64,000 nucleotides of DNA from Allomuricauda sp. (GTDB lineage Bacteria > Bacteroidota > Bacteroidia > Flavobacteriales > Flavobacteriaceae), in the NCBI GenBank assembly GCA_030148335.1, contig JASBTQ010000008.1:40764-104763 (forward strand). The letters are read 5' to 3'. Both the position numbers and the translations under genes were made by a program. The notes under the pieces are model-generated. The model had not been told where the DNA came from. It was given only the letters and a program-made list of their open reading frames with translations, and did not search any database. How positions within the stretch are numbered: the first letter of the stretch is position 1; each line of letters starts with the position of its first letter. Shown here one piece after another: positions 34,811-44,047 of this stretch.

Positions 34811-36259
34811 ATGAAAAATCAAGTTTTACTTTTTCTGCTGGCGTTTTGCCTACAGGTCACCGCACAAGAGCATCTGGTTTCAGGTGTGGTGACTGATGCT
34901 ACCAACACCCCGATTCCCGGAGTGAATGTGACCGTGAAAGGAACCTCAAAAGGAACTACAACCAATTTTGATGGTGAGTACAGTATTGTGGCCCAAAAAG
35001 ACCAGACATTGGTTTTTTCCTTCATCGGTTTCAAAACCTTGGAAGTAAAGATTGGGGAGAGCAAAACAGTCGATGTACAAATGGAAGAGAGCCACGAAGT
35101 ATTGGAAGAAGTCGTGATTATGGGCTATGGCACGAAAAAAAGCGAAAGATCATTAAGTTATGCTGTTTCAGATGTGGTGGAAGGAAAAGTTGCGGGGGTG
35201 TCCGTTACAAGAGGAGGAGACCCAAAAGGATATGGAAATTATAGGTCGGGAACCTTGACGGCCGGGGAAATCAACGATATTGAAAATTTTGATGAATGGC
35301 AGGATATCATCCGCGAAAAAGAATTTCAAAAAATCAAAAAGGAGTGGGGTTTTCACCTTGAAAATAAATTGACCGTCACCGTAAAGGATAAAAATGGAAA
35401 TGGTATCAACAATGCCAAGGTTTCCTTGTACTCCGCAAATGAGCTAGCAAACACCCCTGAAATGACCGCAAAAACAGATGTGTTTGGCAAAAGCATATTG
35501 TTCAAGGACGCTGAATGCAATGACAACAGTGATTATTACTATGTTCAGGTAATTCACAATGACAAACTGTTCGGAAAAAAGATAAAGTCCAATGTCAAGA
35601 AAGTAGACTTTTCAACAGAGGATTTGTCCTCCTGCAACAATTTGGATATTATGTTCACCATTGATGCAACTGGTTCCATGGGGGATGAAATGGAATATCT
35701 GAAGGAAGAACTGAGGGACATTATTGGTAGAATTGACAATAATGTTGGTGAAAAAAGGATTGCGATGACCTTTTACAGGGATGAAGGTGATGAGTATGTT
35801 GTAAAGGATTTTGATTTTACCTCTAACTTGAATGAAGCCCAGATCAATTTAAACAAACAATATGCCAGTGGAGGCGGGGATTATGAAGAAGCCGTGGAAA
35901 AGGCGCTGAAAATGGCCATGTCCAAGTCTTGGAATGAAAATGCCCGTGCACGATTGATGTTTTTGCTTTTGGACGCTCCGCCACATTTGACGGAAGAAAA
36001 CATTGAAACCATACATCAACAAATAAAAATAGCACAGAAAGACGGTATCAAAATAATCCCTGTGGTGGCAAGCGGTGCAGACAAAACCGTTGAAATGCTA
36101 ATGAGGTTTTTCAGCATCTCAACCAATGGAACCTATGTTTTTCTGACGGATGATAGTGGTGTGGGAAACCCTCACCTCAAACCCACAACATCCAAGTATG
36201 AGGTTGAAAAGCTAAACGACCTGATTGTGCGGTTGATAAAAAAATATGCAAATGTGTGA
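34811..36259 (+). CDS. Secreted protein combining carboxypeptidase-regulatory domain, SusC-like stub and VWA domain
   Basis: 482 residues from ATG 34811 (MKNQVLLFLLAFCLQVTAQ). Residues about 22-100 are a CarboxypepD_reg-like domain (GVVTDATNTPIPGVNVTVKG, FSFIGFKTLEVKIG). Then comes LEEVVIMGYGTKKSE, the sequence that opens the plug of SusC-type TonB receptors, but no plug or barrel follows. A short linker leads to an Ig-like domain (about 190-265) and a von Willebrand A domain (about 273-480) with a MIDAS-like TIDATGSMGDEM, YRDEGDEYVVK, SGGGDYEEA and LLLDAPPH. It probably mediates extracytoplasmic protein interactions. The architecture looks like a receptor N-terminus recombined onto a VWA protein. 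Confidence 0.82.
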   Translation: MKNQVLLFLLAFCLQVTAQEHLVSGVVTDATNTPIPGVNVTVKGTSKGTTTNFDGEYSIVAQKDQTLVFSFIGFKTLEVKIGESKTVDVQMEESHEVLEEVVIMGYGTKKSERSLSYAVSDVVEGKVAGVSVTRGGDPKGYGNYRSGTLTAGEINDIENFDEWQDIIREKEFQKIKKEWGFHLENKLTVTVKDKNGNGINNAKVSLYSANELANTPEMTAKTDVFGKSILFKDAECNDNSDYYYVQVIHNDKLFGKKIKSNVKKVDFSTEDLSSCNNLDIMFTIDATGSMGDEMEYLKEELRDIIGRIDNNVGEKRIAMTFYRDEGDEYVVKDFDFTSNLNEAQINLNKQYASGGGDYEEAVEKALKMAMSKSWNENARARLMFLLLDAPPHLTEENIETIHQQIKIAQKDGIKIIPVVASGADKTVEMLMRFFSISTNGTYVFLTDDSGVGNPHLKPTTSKYEVEKLNDLIVRLIKKYANV

Positions 36260-36263
36260 TATA

Positions 36264-36286
36264 AAGTGCCTCAGGGCACTTTTTTT
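36264..36286 (+). terminator. Rho-independent terminator
   Basis: Stem aagtgcc / ggcactt with a tcag loop and a T run, five bases behind the VWA gene. Confidence 0.85.
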
Positions 36287-36325
36287 ATGTCTGCCAAAAG
36301 CCGTATTTTCAGCTAAAAATCAACC

Positions 36326-37672
36326 ATGCGAAAAACCATTCAACTCATTCTGTTTGTGTTGCCCACTATTATGTTGTCCCAACAAATTCTACCCGAAGTG
36401 GAGCGTGCCAGGGTAGTGGATGAAATCCTGGAAGAACGTTTCAACCATTTGCTCCCAGAGTTGATGGACAGGACCGGTATCGATATGTGGATCGTCATTT
36501 CCAGGGAATACAATGAAGACCCAGTCATACGCACCATGCTGCCCGCCACATGGTTGAACGCCAGACGAAGGACCATCCTTCTTTTTTACCGCAACACGGC
36601 AACGAACACCATTGATAAGTTGGCCGTGGCCCGTTATGATGTAGGCAAGAGTATCCGTTCTGCTTGGGATAAGGAAAAGGAACCTGACCAATGGAAAAGG
36701 TTGATGCAATTGATAGAAGAGCGCAACCCGAAGAAAATCGGCCTTAATTTTTCAAAGGACCATAACATTGCCGATGGTTTGGACAAAACGGATTATGATG
36801 AATTCATGGCCAATCTTCCCAAAAAATTCCATTCCAAAGTGGTATCAGCAGAGCAATTGGCCGTACGTTGGATAGAGACCCGGACCCCAAGGGAAATGGT
36901 CATTTATAACCAATTGGTGGACATTACCCACGACATTATTGCCGAAGCGTTTTCCGAAAAGGTCATCACCCCGGGGATTACGACCACCACCGAGGTGGAA
37001 TGGTGGATGCGTCAAAAAGTAACCGATCTAGGCCTGGAAACCTGGTTCCATCCCACAGTGGATATCCAAAGGACAAGTGAGGAATTGGTCAGCCATCTCT
37101 ATTCATTTTCCGGGAGACCGGACAATATGGTAATCCAACAGGGAGACCTGCTACATTGTGATTTTGGAATCACTTACCTACGGCTCAACACCGATTGCCA
37201 GGAATTGGCCTACGTGCTCAAGCCAGAGGAAAAGGAAGCCCCTTCTTTTTTGGTGGAGGCCTTGAAGGACGGCAATAGAGTGCAAGATTTTTTGACCCAG
37301 AACATGGTCGAGGGGAAAGTAGGGAATGCTATTTTGGCCAAAGCATTGCAAGACGCAAAGGACGCAGGACTACGCCCCTCCATCTATACCCATCCATTAG
37401 GTACTTATGGCCACTCTGCAGGTACTACCATCGGTATGTGGGATGCACAAGGTGGCGTCATGAAGGATGATGGGGAGAACTATCCGCTCAACCCGAACAC
37501 TGTCTATGCCATTGAACTAAATACCACGGTCCATATACCCGAATGGAAACGCGACATCCGCATCATGCTGGAAGAAGCAGGTTTCTACGGAGAGGAAGGG
37601 TTCCGTTATGTAAACGGACGACAGACCGAGTTGATGCTAATTCCCCGACCCAAACCGCAATTGGGCAATTAA
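36326..37672 (+). CDS. Secreted M24 family metallopeptidase (Xaa-Pro aminopeptidase type)
   Basis: 448 residues with a signal peptide (MRKTIQLILFVLPTIMLSQ). A creatinase-like N-domain (about 40-180) is followed by the pita-bread fold (about 190-440). Metal ligands are apparent in HCDFGITYLRLNTDC (two Asp), GTYGHSAG (His), YAIELNT (Glu) and IMLEEAG (Glu). It removes residues before or at proline from peptides outside the cytoplasm. It ends six bases from the convergent carboxylase stop, with no terminator visible between them. Confidence 0.88.
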   Translation: MRKTIQLILFVLPTIMLSQQILPEVERARVVDEILEERFNHLLPELMDRTGIDMWIVISREYNEDPVIRTMLPATWLNARRRTILLFYRNTATNTIDKLAVARYDVGKSIRSAWDKEKEPDQWKRLMQLIEERNPKKIGLNFSKDHNIADGLDKTDYDEFMANLPKKFHSKVVSAEQLAVRWIETRTPREMVIYNQLVDITHDIIAEAFSEKVITPGITTTTEVEWWMRQKVTDLGLETWFHPTVDIQRTSEELVSHLYSFSGRPDNMVIQQGDLLHCDFGITYLRLNTDCQELAYVLKPEEKEAPSFLVEALKDGNRVQDFLTQNMVEGKVGNAILAKALQDAKDAGLRPSIYTHPLGTYGHSAGTTIGMWDAQGGVMKDDGENYPLNPNTVYAIELNTTVHIPEWKRDIRIMLEEAGFYGEEGFRYVNGRQTELMLIPRPKPQLGN

Positions 37673-37678
37673 GCTAGA

Positions 37679-39307
37679 TCAGACCTGCAACACGCCCAAA
37701 TTGAATTTTTTCTCAATAGGGGCATGGTTGGCCGCCTCAATTCCCATGGAAATCCATTTTCGGGTGTCCAGAGGATCTATGATGGCATCCGTCCACAATC
37801 GGGCAGCGGCATAGTAGGGTGAGATTTGGTCATCATACCGTTGTTTGATGTTGTCAAAAAGGGCTTTTTCTTTTTCTGGATCTAAAGGCTCTCCATTTTT
37901 CTCCAAACTGGCCTTCTCTATCTGCATCAATACTTTTGCTGCGGAATTACCACTCATTACGGCAAGTTCCGCACTAGGCCAAGCCACGATCAACCGAGGG
38001 TCATATGCTTTTCCACACATGGCATAATTCCCGGCGCCATAGCTGTTACCTATCACGATGGTAAATTTAGGTACAACCGAATTGCTCACCGCGTTCACCA
38101 TTTTTGCGCCATCCTTGATGATTCCACCATGTTCACTTTTGCTGCCCACCATAAAACCGGTGACATCCTGAAGGAACACCAAGGGAATTTTCTTTTGGTT
38201 GCAATTGGCAATAAAACGGGTGGCCTTGTCCGCAGAATCCGAATAGATGACCCCGCCAAACTGCATTTCGCCCTGTTTCGTCTTCACCACCTTTCGTTGA
38301 TTGGCCACAATACCCACGGCCCAGCCATCGATGCGGGCGTAGCCGGTCAAAATGGTCTTGCCATAGCCCTCTTTATATTGTTCAAAATCGGAATCGTCCA
38401 CCAGTCGCTTGATGATTTCCAACATATCGTATTGGTCACTTCGCGAAGAGGGAAGGATGCCATAAATGTCCTCGGGGTTTTCCAAAGGTTTTTTGGCCTC
38501 CACACGATTGAAACCGGCCTTATCAAAATCCCCGATCTTGCTGACGATGTTCTTGATCTTGTCCAAGGCATCCTTATCGTCCTTGGCCTTGTAATCAGTG
38601 ACCCCGCTGATCTCGGAATGTGTCGTGGCACCGCCTAGCGTTTCGTTGTCAATACTTTCGCCAATGGCCGCCTTTACCAGATAACTGCCTGCCAAGAAGA
38701 TACTTCCCGTTTTATCCACGATCAAGGCTTCGTCGCTCATAATGGGCAAGTAGGCCCCACCGGCCACACAACTTCCCATGACCGCAGAAATTTGGGTAAT
38801 GCCCATGCTGCTCATCACCGCATTGTTCCTAAAAATGCGCCCAAAATGTTCCTTATCTGGAAATATTTCATCCTGCATGGGCAGGTAAACCCCAGCACTG
38901 TCCACCAAATAGATGATGGGTAACCTGTTCTCAATAGAGATTTCCTGTGCCCTTAGGTTTTTCTTTCCCGTGATGGGGAACCAAGCCCCGGCTTTCACAG
39001 TGGCATCATTGGCAACGATTACGCATTGTTTTCCCTGCACATAACCAATTTTTACGACTACACCACCTGATGGGCAACCACCATGTTCCGCGTACATTCC
39101 TTCCCCTGCAAAAGCACCGATTTCAATGGAAGGTGCATCCTTGTCCAACAAATAATCGATACGCTCCCTGGCCGTCATCTTGCCTTTGGAATGATGGTTC
39201 TCGATGCGCTTTTTGCCTCCCCCCAATTTCACTTGGGCCAATCTTCGCCTAAGGTCCGAAAGCATTAGTTTATTATGGTCTTCGTTTTTGTTGAAATTGA
39301 TGTCCAT
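37679..39307 (-). CDS. Acyl-CoA carboxylase, carboxyltransferase (beta) subunit
   Basis: 542 residues. Two crotonase-fold halves: the N-terminal acyl-CoA side (GKMTARERIDYLLDKD, GGCPSGGVVVKIGYVQGK, YLVDSAGVYLPMQDEIFP, GSCVAGGAYLPIMSDE) and the C-terminal carboxybiotin side (PLVFLQDVTGFMVG, GNSYGAGNYAMCGKAYDPR, MSGNSAAKVL). It is of methylcrotonyl/propionyl/geranyl-CoA carboxylase type. No biotin-carrying alpha subunit lies nearby, so the substrate cannot be fixed; a methylcrotonyl-CoA role in leucine breakdown is plausible. Confidence 0.92.
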   Translation of the reverse strand: MDINFNKNEDHNKLMLSDLRRRLAQVKLGGGKKRIENHHSKGKMTARERIDYLLDKDAPSIEIGAFAGEGMYAEHGGCPSGGVVVKIGYVQGKQCVIVANDATVKAGAWFPITGKKNLRAQEISIENRLPIIYLVDSAGVYLPMQDEIFPDKEHFGRIFRNNAVMSSMGITQISAVMGSCVAGGAYLPIMSDEALIVDKTGSIFLAGSYLVKAAIGESIDNETLGGATTHSEISGVTDYKAKDDKDALDKIKNIVSKIGDFDKAGFNRVEAKKPLENPEDIYGILPSSRSDQYDMLEIIKRLVDDSDFEQYKEGYGKTILTGYARIDGWAVGIVANQRKVVKTKQGEMQFGGVIYSDSADKATRFIANCNQKKIPLVFLQDVTGFMVGSKSEHGGIIKDGAKMVNAVSNSVVPKFTIVIGNSYGAGNYAMCGKAYDPRLIVAWPSAELAVMSGNSAAKVLMQIEKASLEKNGEPLDPEKEKALFDNIKQRYDDQISPYYAAARLWTDAIIDPLDTRKWISMGIEAANHAPIEKKFNLGVLQV

Positions 39308-39370
39308 AGTTCCTAAAATTCGTTTAGTCGGCTAAAGATAAGGAGTTATAATCATTACTTTTGGTGTTAT

Positions 39371-40354
39371 ATGGACAACAAGATTAAATGGGGCATTGTG
39401 GGTCCTGGAAAGATAGCCACAAAATTCATTGAAGACTTAAAACTGGTGCCGGATGCGGAAATCACTGCCGTAGCGTCCAGGTCTTTGGAAAGGGCCCAAA
39501 GTTTTGCATCAACATTCAATATTGCCCACGTTTTCGGCAATTATGATGAACTTTTTGACTCGGATGTTGTGGATGTACTTTACATTGCCACTCCTCATAA
39601 TTTCCATAAGGAATTGGCCATAAAGGCCATGGAAAAGGGTAAACATGTGCTCTGCGAAAAACCTTTGGGTGTCAACAGAAAGGAGGTGGCAGAGATTGTG
39701 GAAGCCGCGAAAAAGAATAAGGTGTTCATGATGGAAGCGCTTTGGTCCAGGTTCAATCCTACCATACAAAAAGTAAAGGAACTCGTGGAAGATGGCACCC
39801 TAGGGGAGATCACATACCTTCATGCCGATTTCGCATTTTATGCCTTGGATAGGGGTATGGATTCCCGCTTGCTCAACCCAAACTTGGCATCTGGATCGTT
39901 GTTGGATATCGGGATCTATCCCATCTTCTTGGCGTACTTTGTCTTGGGAATGCCGGAAAGGGTGGAGGCCGTATCCACTTTCCATGAAAACGGTACCGAA
40001 TTGCAGACCTCAATGATTTTTTATTATCCTAGTGCCCAAGCCCTGTTGTATAGTGGTTTTAGGGGAAGGTCCAAAATGGAGGCCGAGATTTCAGGAACAC
40101 AAGGCGAGGTGTATCTTCGTCCCAGATGGCATGAAGCCAATGGATTCTCTTTGGTGAAAAACGGAGTGATGGAAGAGTTCGATCTTCCGCTCCAGGGCAC
40201 AGGATATTTCTATGAAATAAATGAGGTGAACCAATGTATTAGGGCGGGCAAGACAGAAAGTGGACTATGGTCACATCAAAATAGTCTGGATATAGCGGAA
40301 TTGCTTGATAGGGTTCGTAGGAAATGTGGGATAAGGTTTCCGTTTGAGGGATAA
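39371..40354 (+). CDS. Gfo/Idh/MocA family NAD(P)-dependent oxidoreductase
   Basis: 327 residues. The Rossmann N-terminus is WGIVGPGKIATKFIEDL, with the family signature VLCEKPLGVN (Lys-Pro catalytic pair) and a C-terminal alpha/beta substrate domain (FAFYALDRGMDSRLLNPNLA, then GSLLDIGIYP). It probably oxidises or reduces a sugar or dihydrodiol-type substrate in the cytoplasm. A TACTTTTG -7 element at 39356-39363 lies eight bases before the ATG. It is divergent from the carboxylase gene. Confidence 0.88.
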   Translation: MDNKIKWGIVGPGKIATKFIEDLKLVPDAEITAVASRSLERAQSFASTFNIAHVFGNYDELFDSDVVDVLYIATPHNFHKELAIKAMEKGKHVLCEKPLGVNRKEVAEIVEAAKKNKVFMMEALWSRFNPTIQKVKELVEDGTLGEITYLHADFAFYALDRGMDSRLLNPNLASGSLLDIGIYPIFLAYFVLGMPERVEAVSTFHENGTELQTSMIFYYPSAQALLYSGFRGRSKMEAEISGTQGEVYLRPRWHEANGFSLVKNGVMEEFDLPLQGTGYFYEINEVNQCIRAGKTESGLWSHQNSLDIAELLDRVRRKCGIRFPFEG

Positions 40355-40423
40355 AAACCTTGGATGTAGCATTTGCATTATTCCATTTTTTCCGATATTT
40401 GGGCTTCTTCAGAACAATTAACA

Positions 40424-40606
40424 ATGGGAATGAACAAGAACACGGTGCTCGCTTGGGCCACATGGATCATGATTTTTGTAGGACTGGGAATGATTGCACT
40501 CGGTGCCTTCAAATATGATGAGGTTGCTGGATATGGTTTCGGAGCGGTAGGTATCGGTTTTTTTGCTATTGCTTGGGTATTCAATGCCCTCAAGGGTCGT
40601 GTGTGA
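40424..40606 (+). CDS. CAL67264 family small membrane protein
   Basis: 60 residues from ATG 40424 (ATG 40430 also possible). Two membrane helices: VLAWATWIMIFVGLGMIALG and YGFGAVGIGFFAIAWVF, with a short basic C-terminus. It matches the small, flavobacteria-restricted CAL67264 family by composition and the NTVLAWATW start. Function unknown; it lies 33 bases upstream of ettA and may be co-transcribed. Confidence 0.75.
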   Translation: MGMNKNTVLAWATWIMIFVGLGMIALGAFKYDEVAGYGFGAVGIGFFAIAWVFNALKGRV

Positions 40607-40639
40607 CCTCTCTTTTCATTAATTTTAAAAAAACAACCA

Positions 40640-42331
40640 ATGTCAGACGATAAAAAGGTCATTTTTTCAATGTCCGGGGTCACCAAGACCTATAAAACGG
40701 CCAATACTCCCGTACTCAAAAATATATACCTGAGCTTTTTCTATGGAGCCAAAATTGGGATTTTGGGTCTCAATGGTTCCGGTAAATCGACTTTGCTCAA
40801 GATCATTGCCGGGGTGGACAAAAACTATCAGGGCGATGTGGTCTTCTCCCCGGGATATACTGTGGGCTATTTGGAGCAAGAGCCACAGCTGGATGAGAAC
40901 AAGACCGTTCTCGAAGTGGTCCGGGAAGGTGTGGCCGACACCGTTGCCATTTTGGACGAGTACAACAAGATCAATGATATGTTCGGTCTGCCTGAGGTCT
41001 ATGAGGACCCGGACAAGATGCAAAAGTTGATGGACAAGCAGGCCGCACTCCAAGATCAGATCGATGCTTCCAACGCTTGGGAGCTCGACACCAAGCTGGA
41101 AATAGCGATGGATGCACTCCGTACACCCGAATCCGACAAGAAAATTGGGGTTCTGTCCGGAGGGGAGAAAAGAAGGGTTGCCCTGTGCCGTTTGTTGCTA
41201 CAGGAACCCGATGTCCTTCTGTTGGATGAGCCTACCAACCACTTGGATGCAGAATCCGTGCATTGGTTGGAGCACCATTTGGCACAATACAAAGGAACGG
41301 TGATCGCCGTTACCCACGACCGTTACTTTTTGGACAATGTGGCCGGATGGATCTTGGAGTTGGATAGGGGAGAAGGTATTCCATGGAAAGGAAACTATTC
41401 GGGCTGGTTGGACCAAAAGGCCAAGCGTTTGGCCCAGGAGAGCAAGCAAGCTTCCAAACGTCAAAAGACTTTGGAACGAGAGCTGGAATGGGTACGACAA
41501 GGGGCCAAGGGAAGACAGGCCAAGCAAAAAGCCCGTTTGAGCAACTACGACAAATTGCTCAGCCAGGACCAAAAACAGGTAGAGGAGAAGTTGGAGATTT
41601 ATATCCCCAATGGACCACGATTGGGCACCAATGTGATCGAGGCCAAGGGAGTAAGCAAAGCTTTTGGCGATAAATTGCTCTATGAAGACCTGAACTTTAA
41701 ACTGCCCCAAGCGGGTATTGTGGGAATCATCGGCCCCAACGGTGCCGGTAAGACCACTATTTTTAGGATGATCATGGGCGAGGAAACACCTGACAAAGGG
41801 GAGTTCATTGTGGGTGACACGGCAAAGCTGGCCTATGTGGACCAGAGCCATTCCAACATCGACCCTGAAAAATCCATCTGGGAAAATTTCAGCGGTGGTC
41901 AGGAACTGGTGATGATGGGAGGGAAGCAAGTAAATTCCAGGGCCTATCTCAGCCGTTTCAATTTTTCTGGAAGTGAACAGAACAAGAAGGTGAGCATGCT
42001 TTCAGGAGGGGAAAGAAACCGGCTCCATTTGGCGATGACCTTGAAAGAGGAAGGAAACGTATTGCTTCTGGATGAGCCCACCAATGATCTTGACGTGAAC
42101 ACACTTCGGGCTTTGGAAGAAGGTCTGGAGAATTTTGCGGGCTGTGCGGTGATCATCTCCCACGATAGGTGGTTCCTGGATAGGATCTGTACGCACATCC
42201 TTGCCTTTGAAGGCGATTCACAGGTGTATTTCTTTGAAGGTTCTTTCTCTGATTACGAGGAAAACAAAAAGAAACGCTTGGGTGCGGATATTATGCCCAA
42301 GCGTATCAAGTACAAAAAACTGACGAGGTAG
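40640..42331 (+). CDS. ettA: Energy-dependent translational throttle protein EttA (ABC-F)
   Basis: 563 residues. Two ABC cassettes without membrane part: Walker A GLNGSGKST and GPNGAGKTT; signatures LSGGEKRR and LSGGERNR; Walker B LLLDEPTNHLD and LLLDEPTNDLD. The inter-domain linker is basic and helical (KRLAQESKQASKRQKTLERE), with an arm insertion in domain 1. ABC-F proteins bind the ribosomal E site and gate elongation by ATP/ADP status. Length and the end KRIKYKKLTR agree with EttA. Confidence 0.95.
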   Translation: MSDDKKVIFSMSGVTKTYKTANTPVLKNIYLSFFYGAKIGILGLNGSGKSTLLKIIAGVDKNYQGDVVFSPGYTVGYLEQEPQLDENKTVLEVVREGVADTVAILDEYNKINDMFGLPEVYEDPDKMQKLMDKQAALQDQIDASNAWELDTKLEIAMDALRTPESDKKIGVLSGGEKRRVALCRLLLQEPDVLLLDEPTNHLDAESVHWLEHHLAQYKGTVIAVTHDRYFLDNVAGWILELDRGEGIPWKGNYSGWLDQKAKRLAQESKQASKRQKTLERELEWVRQGAKGRQAKQKARLSNYDKLLSQDQKQVEEKLEIYIPNGPRLGTNVIEAKGVSKAFGDKLLYEDLNFKLPQAGIVGIIGPNGAGKTTIFRMIMGEETPDKGEFIVGDTAKLAYVDQSHSNIDPEKSIWENFSGGQELVMMGGKQVNSRAYLSRFNFSGSEQNKKVSMLSGGERNRLHLAMTLKEEGNVLLLDEPTNDLDVNTLRALEEGLENFAGCAVIISHDRWFLDRICTHILAFEGDSQVYFFEGSFSDYEENKKKRLGADIMPKRIKYKKLTR

Positions 42332-42340
42332 GGAAGTAAT

Positions 42341-43009
42341 TTATTCCCCACCCATATTTTTCAATCCGGTCTCCAAAAGTTTTTTGGCCTTTTCCAGATA
42401 AGCTTTTTGGTGGGCCGAAAGACTATTAGGGTCATTGTTCCCATCTTCGGGGGTTGTTCCAATGGTCTTGGACAGTTCCACGAGGTTTTGAATGGCCTGC
42501 TCTGCGGATTGTAACTTATCGCTGGCATGCTTTTCAAAGACCTTGATCATTTCGAGTTCCATGGAATTGGCACCGCTGTTTTCCTGCTCTACACTAGGAG
42601 TAGCCTCATCCACAGCAACTGTGGCAGTTGTCGATGTGCCCAAAGTACATTGATCGATGAAGGTGATGAGTTCGTTGATTTCGGCCATGCCCTTCTTGGT
42701 GAAGAAGCGACCGGCTTCCCAGTCGATGGGCTCAATGGCCTTGTCCAGAGTTTCCATCGCATCGATGGTTTTGTCCTCGGTCTTGGCACAATCACATTCA
42801 TCCATATAGGACTTGGCATTTTCCAATGCCTCCCAGGCCCTTTCGGCATAGTACATCTGATGCTCGAAATTGGTGGCCGTCATTGCTTTTTTGCAATGGT
42901 TGAGGGCATAGGTCACCTTGGAATAAAAATTGTCACATTGGTTGGGGTAAGTAGCCTGTATGGCCAAAAAGAAGGCCAATGCTACTAGAACACGGGATTT
43001 GGGAGCCAT
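42341..43009 (-). CDS. Secreted helical protein of unknown function
   Basis: 222 residues from ATG 43009. A signal peptide (MAPKSRVLVALAFFLAIQATYP) precedes a Cys-containing helical domain (QCDNFYSKVTYALNHCKKAM, YAERAWEALENAKSYMDECDC), a low-complexity linker and a helical tail. The pattern of paired helices with YxxxAxxALExAK suggests a TPR-like or four-helix bundle. It resembles a family frequent in Flavobacteriaceae without known role. Confidence 0.68.
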   Translation of the reverse strand: MAPKSRVLVALAFFLAIQATYPNQCDNFYSKVTYALNHCKKAMTATNFEHQMYYAERAWEALENAKSYMDECDCAKTEDKTIDAMETLDKAIEPIDWEAGRFFTKKGMAEINELITFIDQCTLGTSTTATVAVDEATPSVEQENSGANSMELEMIKVFEKHASDKLQSAEQAIQNLVELSKTIGTTPEDGNNDPNSLSAHQKAYLEKAKKLLETGLKNMGGE

Positions 43010-43077
43010 GGTCAAGTATTAGATTTGGTTAATAGTTTGTTATGTAAACGGTAAAATGTTGTGATTATTTCGTGCTG

Positions 43078-43881
43078 TCAAAAATCATCGTTGGGATACC
43101 AATCCAATTGCACCACTTTGATATCTGGATTTCCTTGGTTGACGAGTTCTTTGAACTTTGCCACATCACTGACATCGGGCCTGCCCCTAAAATGATAGGG
43201 ATATACCTCTTTGGGTTTGAATTCGAGTACCGCATCGGCTGCACTTTCCACGGTCATGGTATAAGGCAGGTTCATACATATAAAAGCCTTGTCAATGTTT
43301 TCAAGGGCACGCATTTCAGGAATATCCTCCGTATCCCCGGAAAAATAGATACGTTCACCCCCAAGTGTCAGCACATAGCCATTTCCTCTGCCCTTGACAT
43401 GGAAATCCTTGGCTTCTTCGCGGAGGTTGTACATGGGGATTGCTTTTACGGTAAAACCTGCTATTTCTTTGGTCTCACCATTCTCCATAGTGGTTGTTTT
43501 GTATGATAATCCTTCGTCCATTTGCTGTTTCACTGCATCAGGAGCAAAGATTTCAACACCTTCCAAATCCAGTTCATTTAAAGTTTCTGGGTTAAAATGG
43601 TCGCCATGAATGTCGGTAATAAAAATAATGTCCGGTTTCTGTTGGCCTTCAAAAACAGACTTTCCACCTACTGGGTCTATATATATGGTTATTGCATTCC
43701 AATTTATTACCGCAGTGGCATGTTCGATTGGAATTATGGCAGCGGCAGGAGGATTATCCTCAACCACCAATACTTCATCTTCGGAAGCTATCGAAGTTTC
43801 TTCCTGCTTTTTTTCCTTTTCCTTACACGAAACAGAGAATATCAACAGAGCGCTAGCAATAAAAAGTATATTCTTTTTCAT
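43078..43881 (-). CDS. MBL-fold metallohydrolase lipoprotein (UlaG-like)
   Basis: 267 residues. MKKNILFIASALLIFSVSC is a lipoprotein signal. The core resembles UlaG-type beta-lactamase-fold hydrolases: INWNAITIYIDPVGG, ITDIHGDHFNPE (metal site), GERIYFSGDTEDIPEM and EVYPYHFRG. In the metal motif the usual first His of HxHxDH is Asp (D-I-H-G-D-H), which may weaken one zinc site. Substrate unknown; it acts outside the cytoplasm. Confidence 0.82.
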   Translation of the reverse strand: MKKNILFIASALLIFSVSCKEKEKKQEETSIASEDEVLVVEDNPPAAAIIPIEHATAVINWNAITIYIDPVGGKSVFEGQQKPDIIFITDIHGDHFNPETLNELDLEGVEIFAPDAVKQQMDEGLSYKTTTMENGETKEIAGFTVKAIPMYNLREEAKDFHVKGRGNGYVLTLGGERIYFSGDTEDIPEMRALENIDKAFICMNLPYTMTVESAADAVLEFKPKEVYPYHFRGRPDVSDVAKFKELVNQGNPDIKVVQLDWYPNDDF

Positions 43882-44047
43882 AGTGGCATGTTTTTTAAAT
43901 CCTTTTAAAATTAAGGTATAAGTATTTTAATGAAGATTTTTTGATGTTTTTTTTTCTTTAATAATCCAAATTTTGATCTAAAGCGTATATAAACCAAATG
44001 CGATTGATTAAAAACCTTAAACGAGAAATCAATTAACACAAAAAGTT

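Noticed and set aside
43597..43921. Two plus-strand open frames over the start of the MBL gene
   Set aside because: They are antisense to the lipoprotein signal peptide and have no own features.
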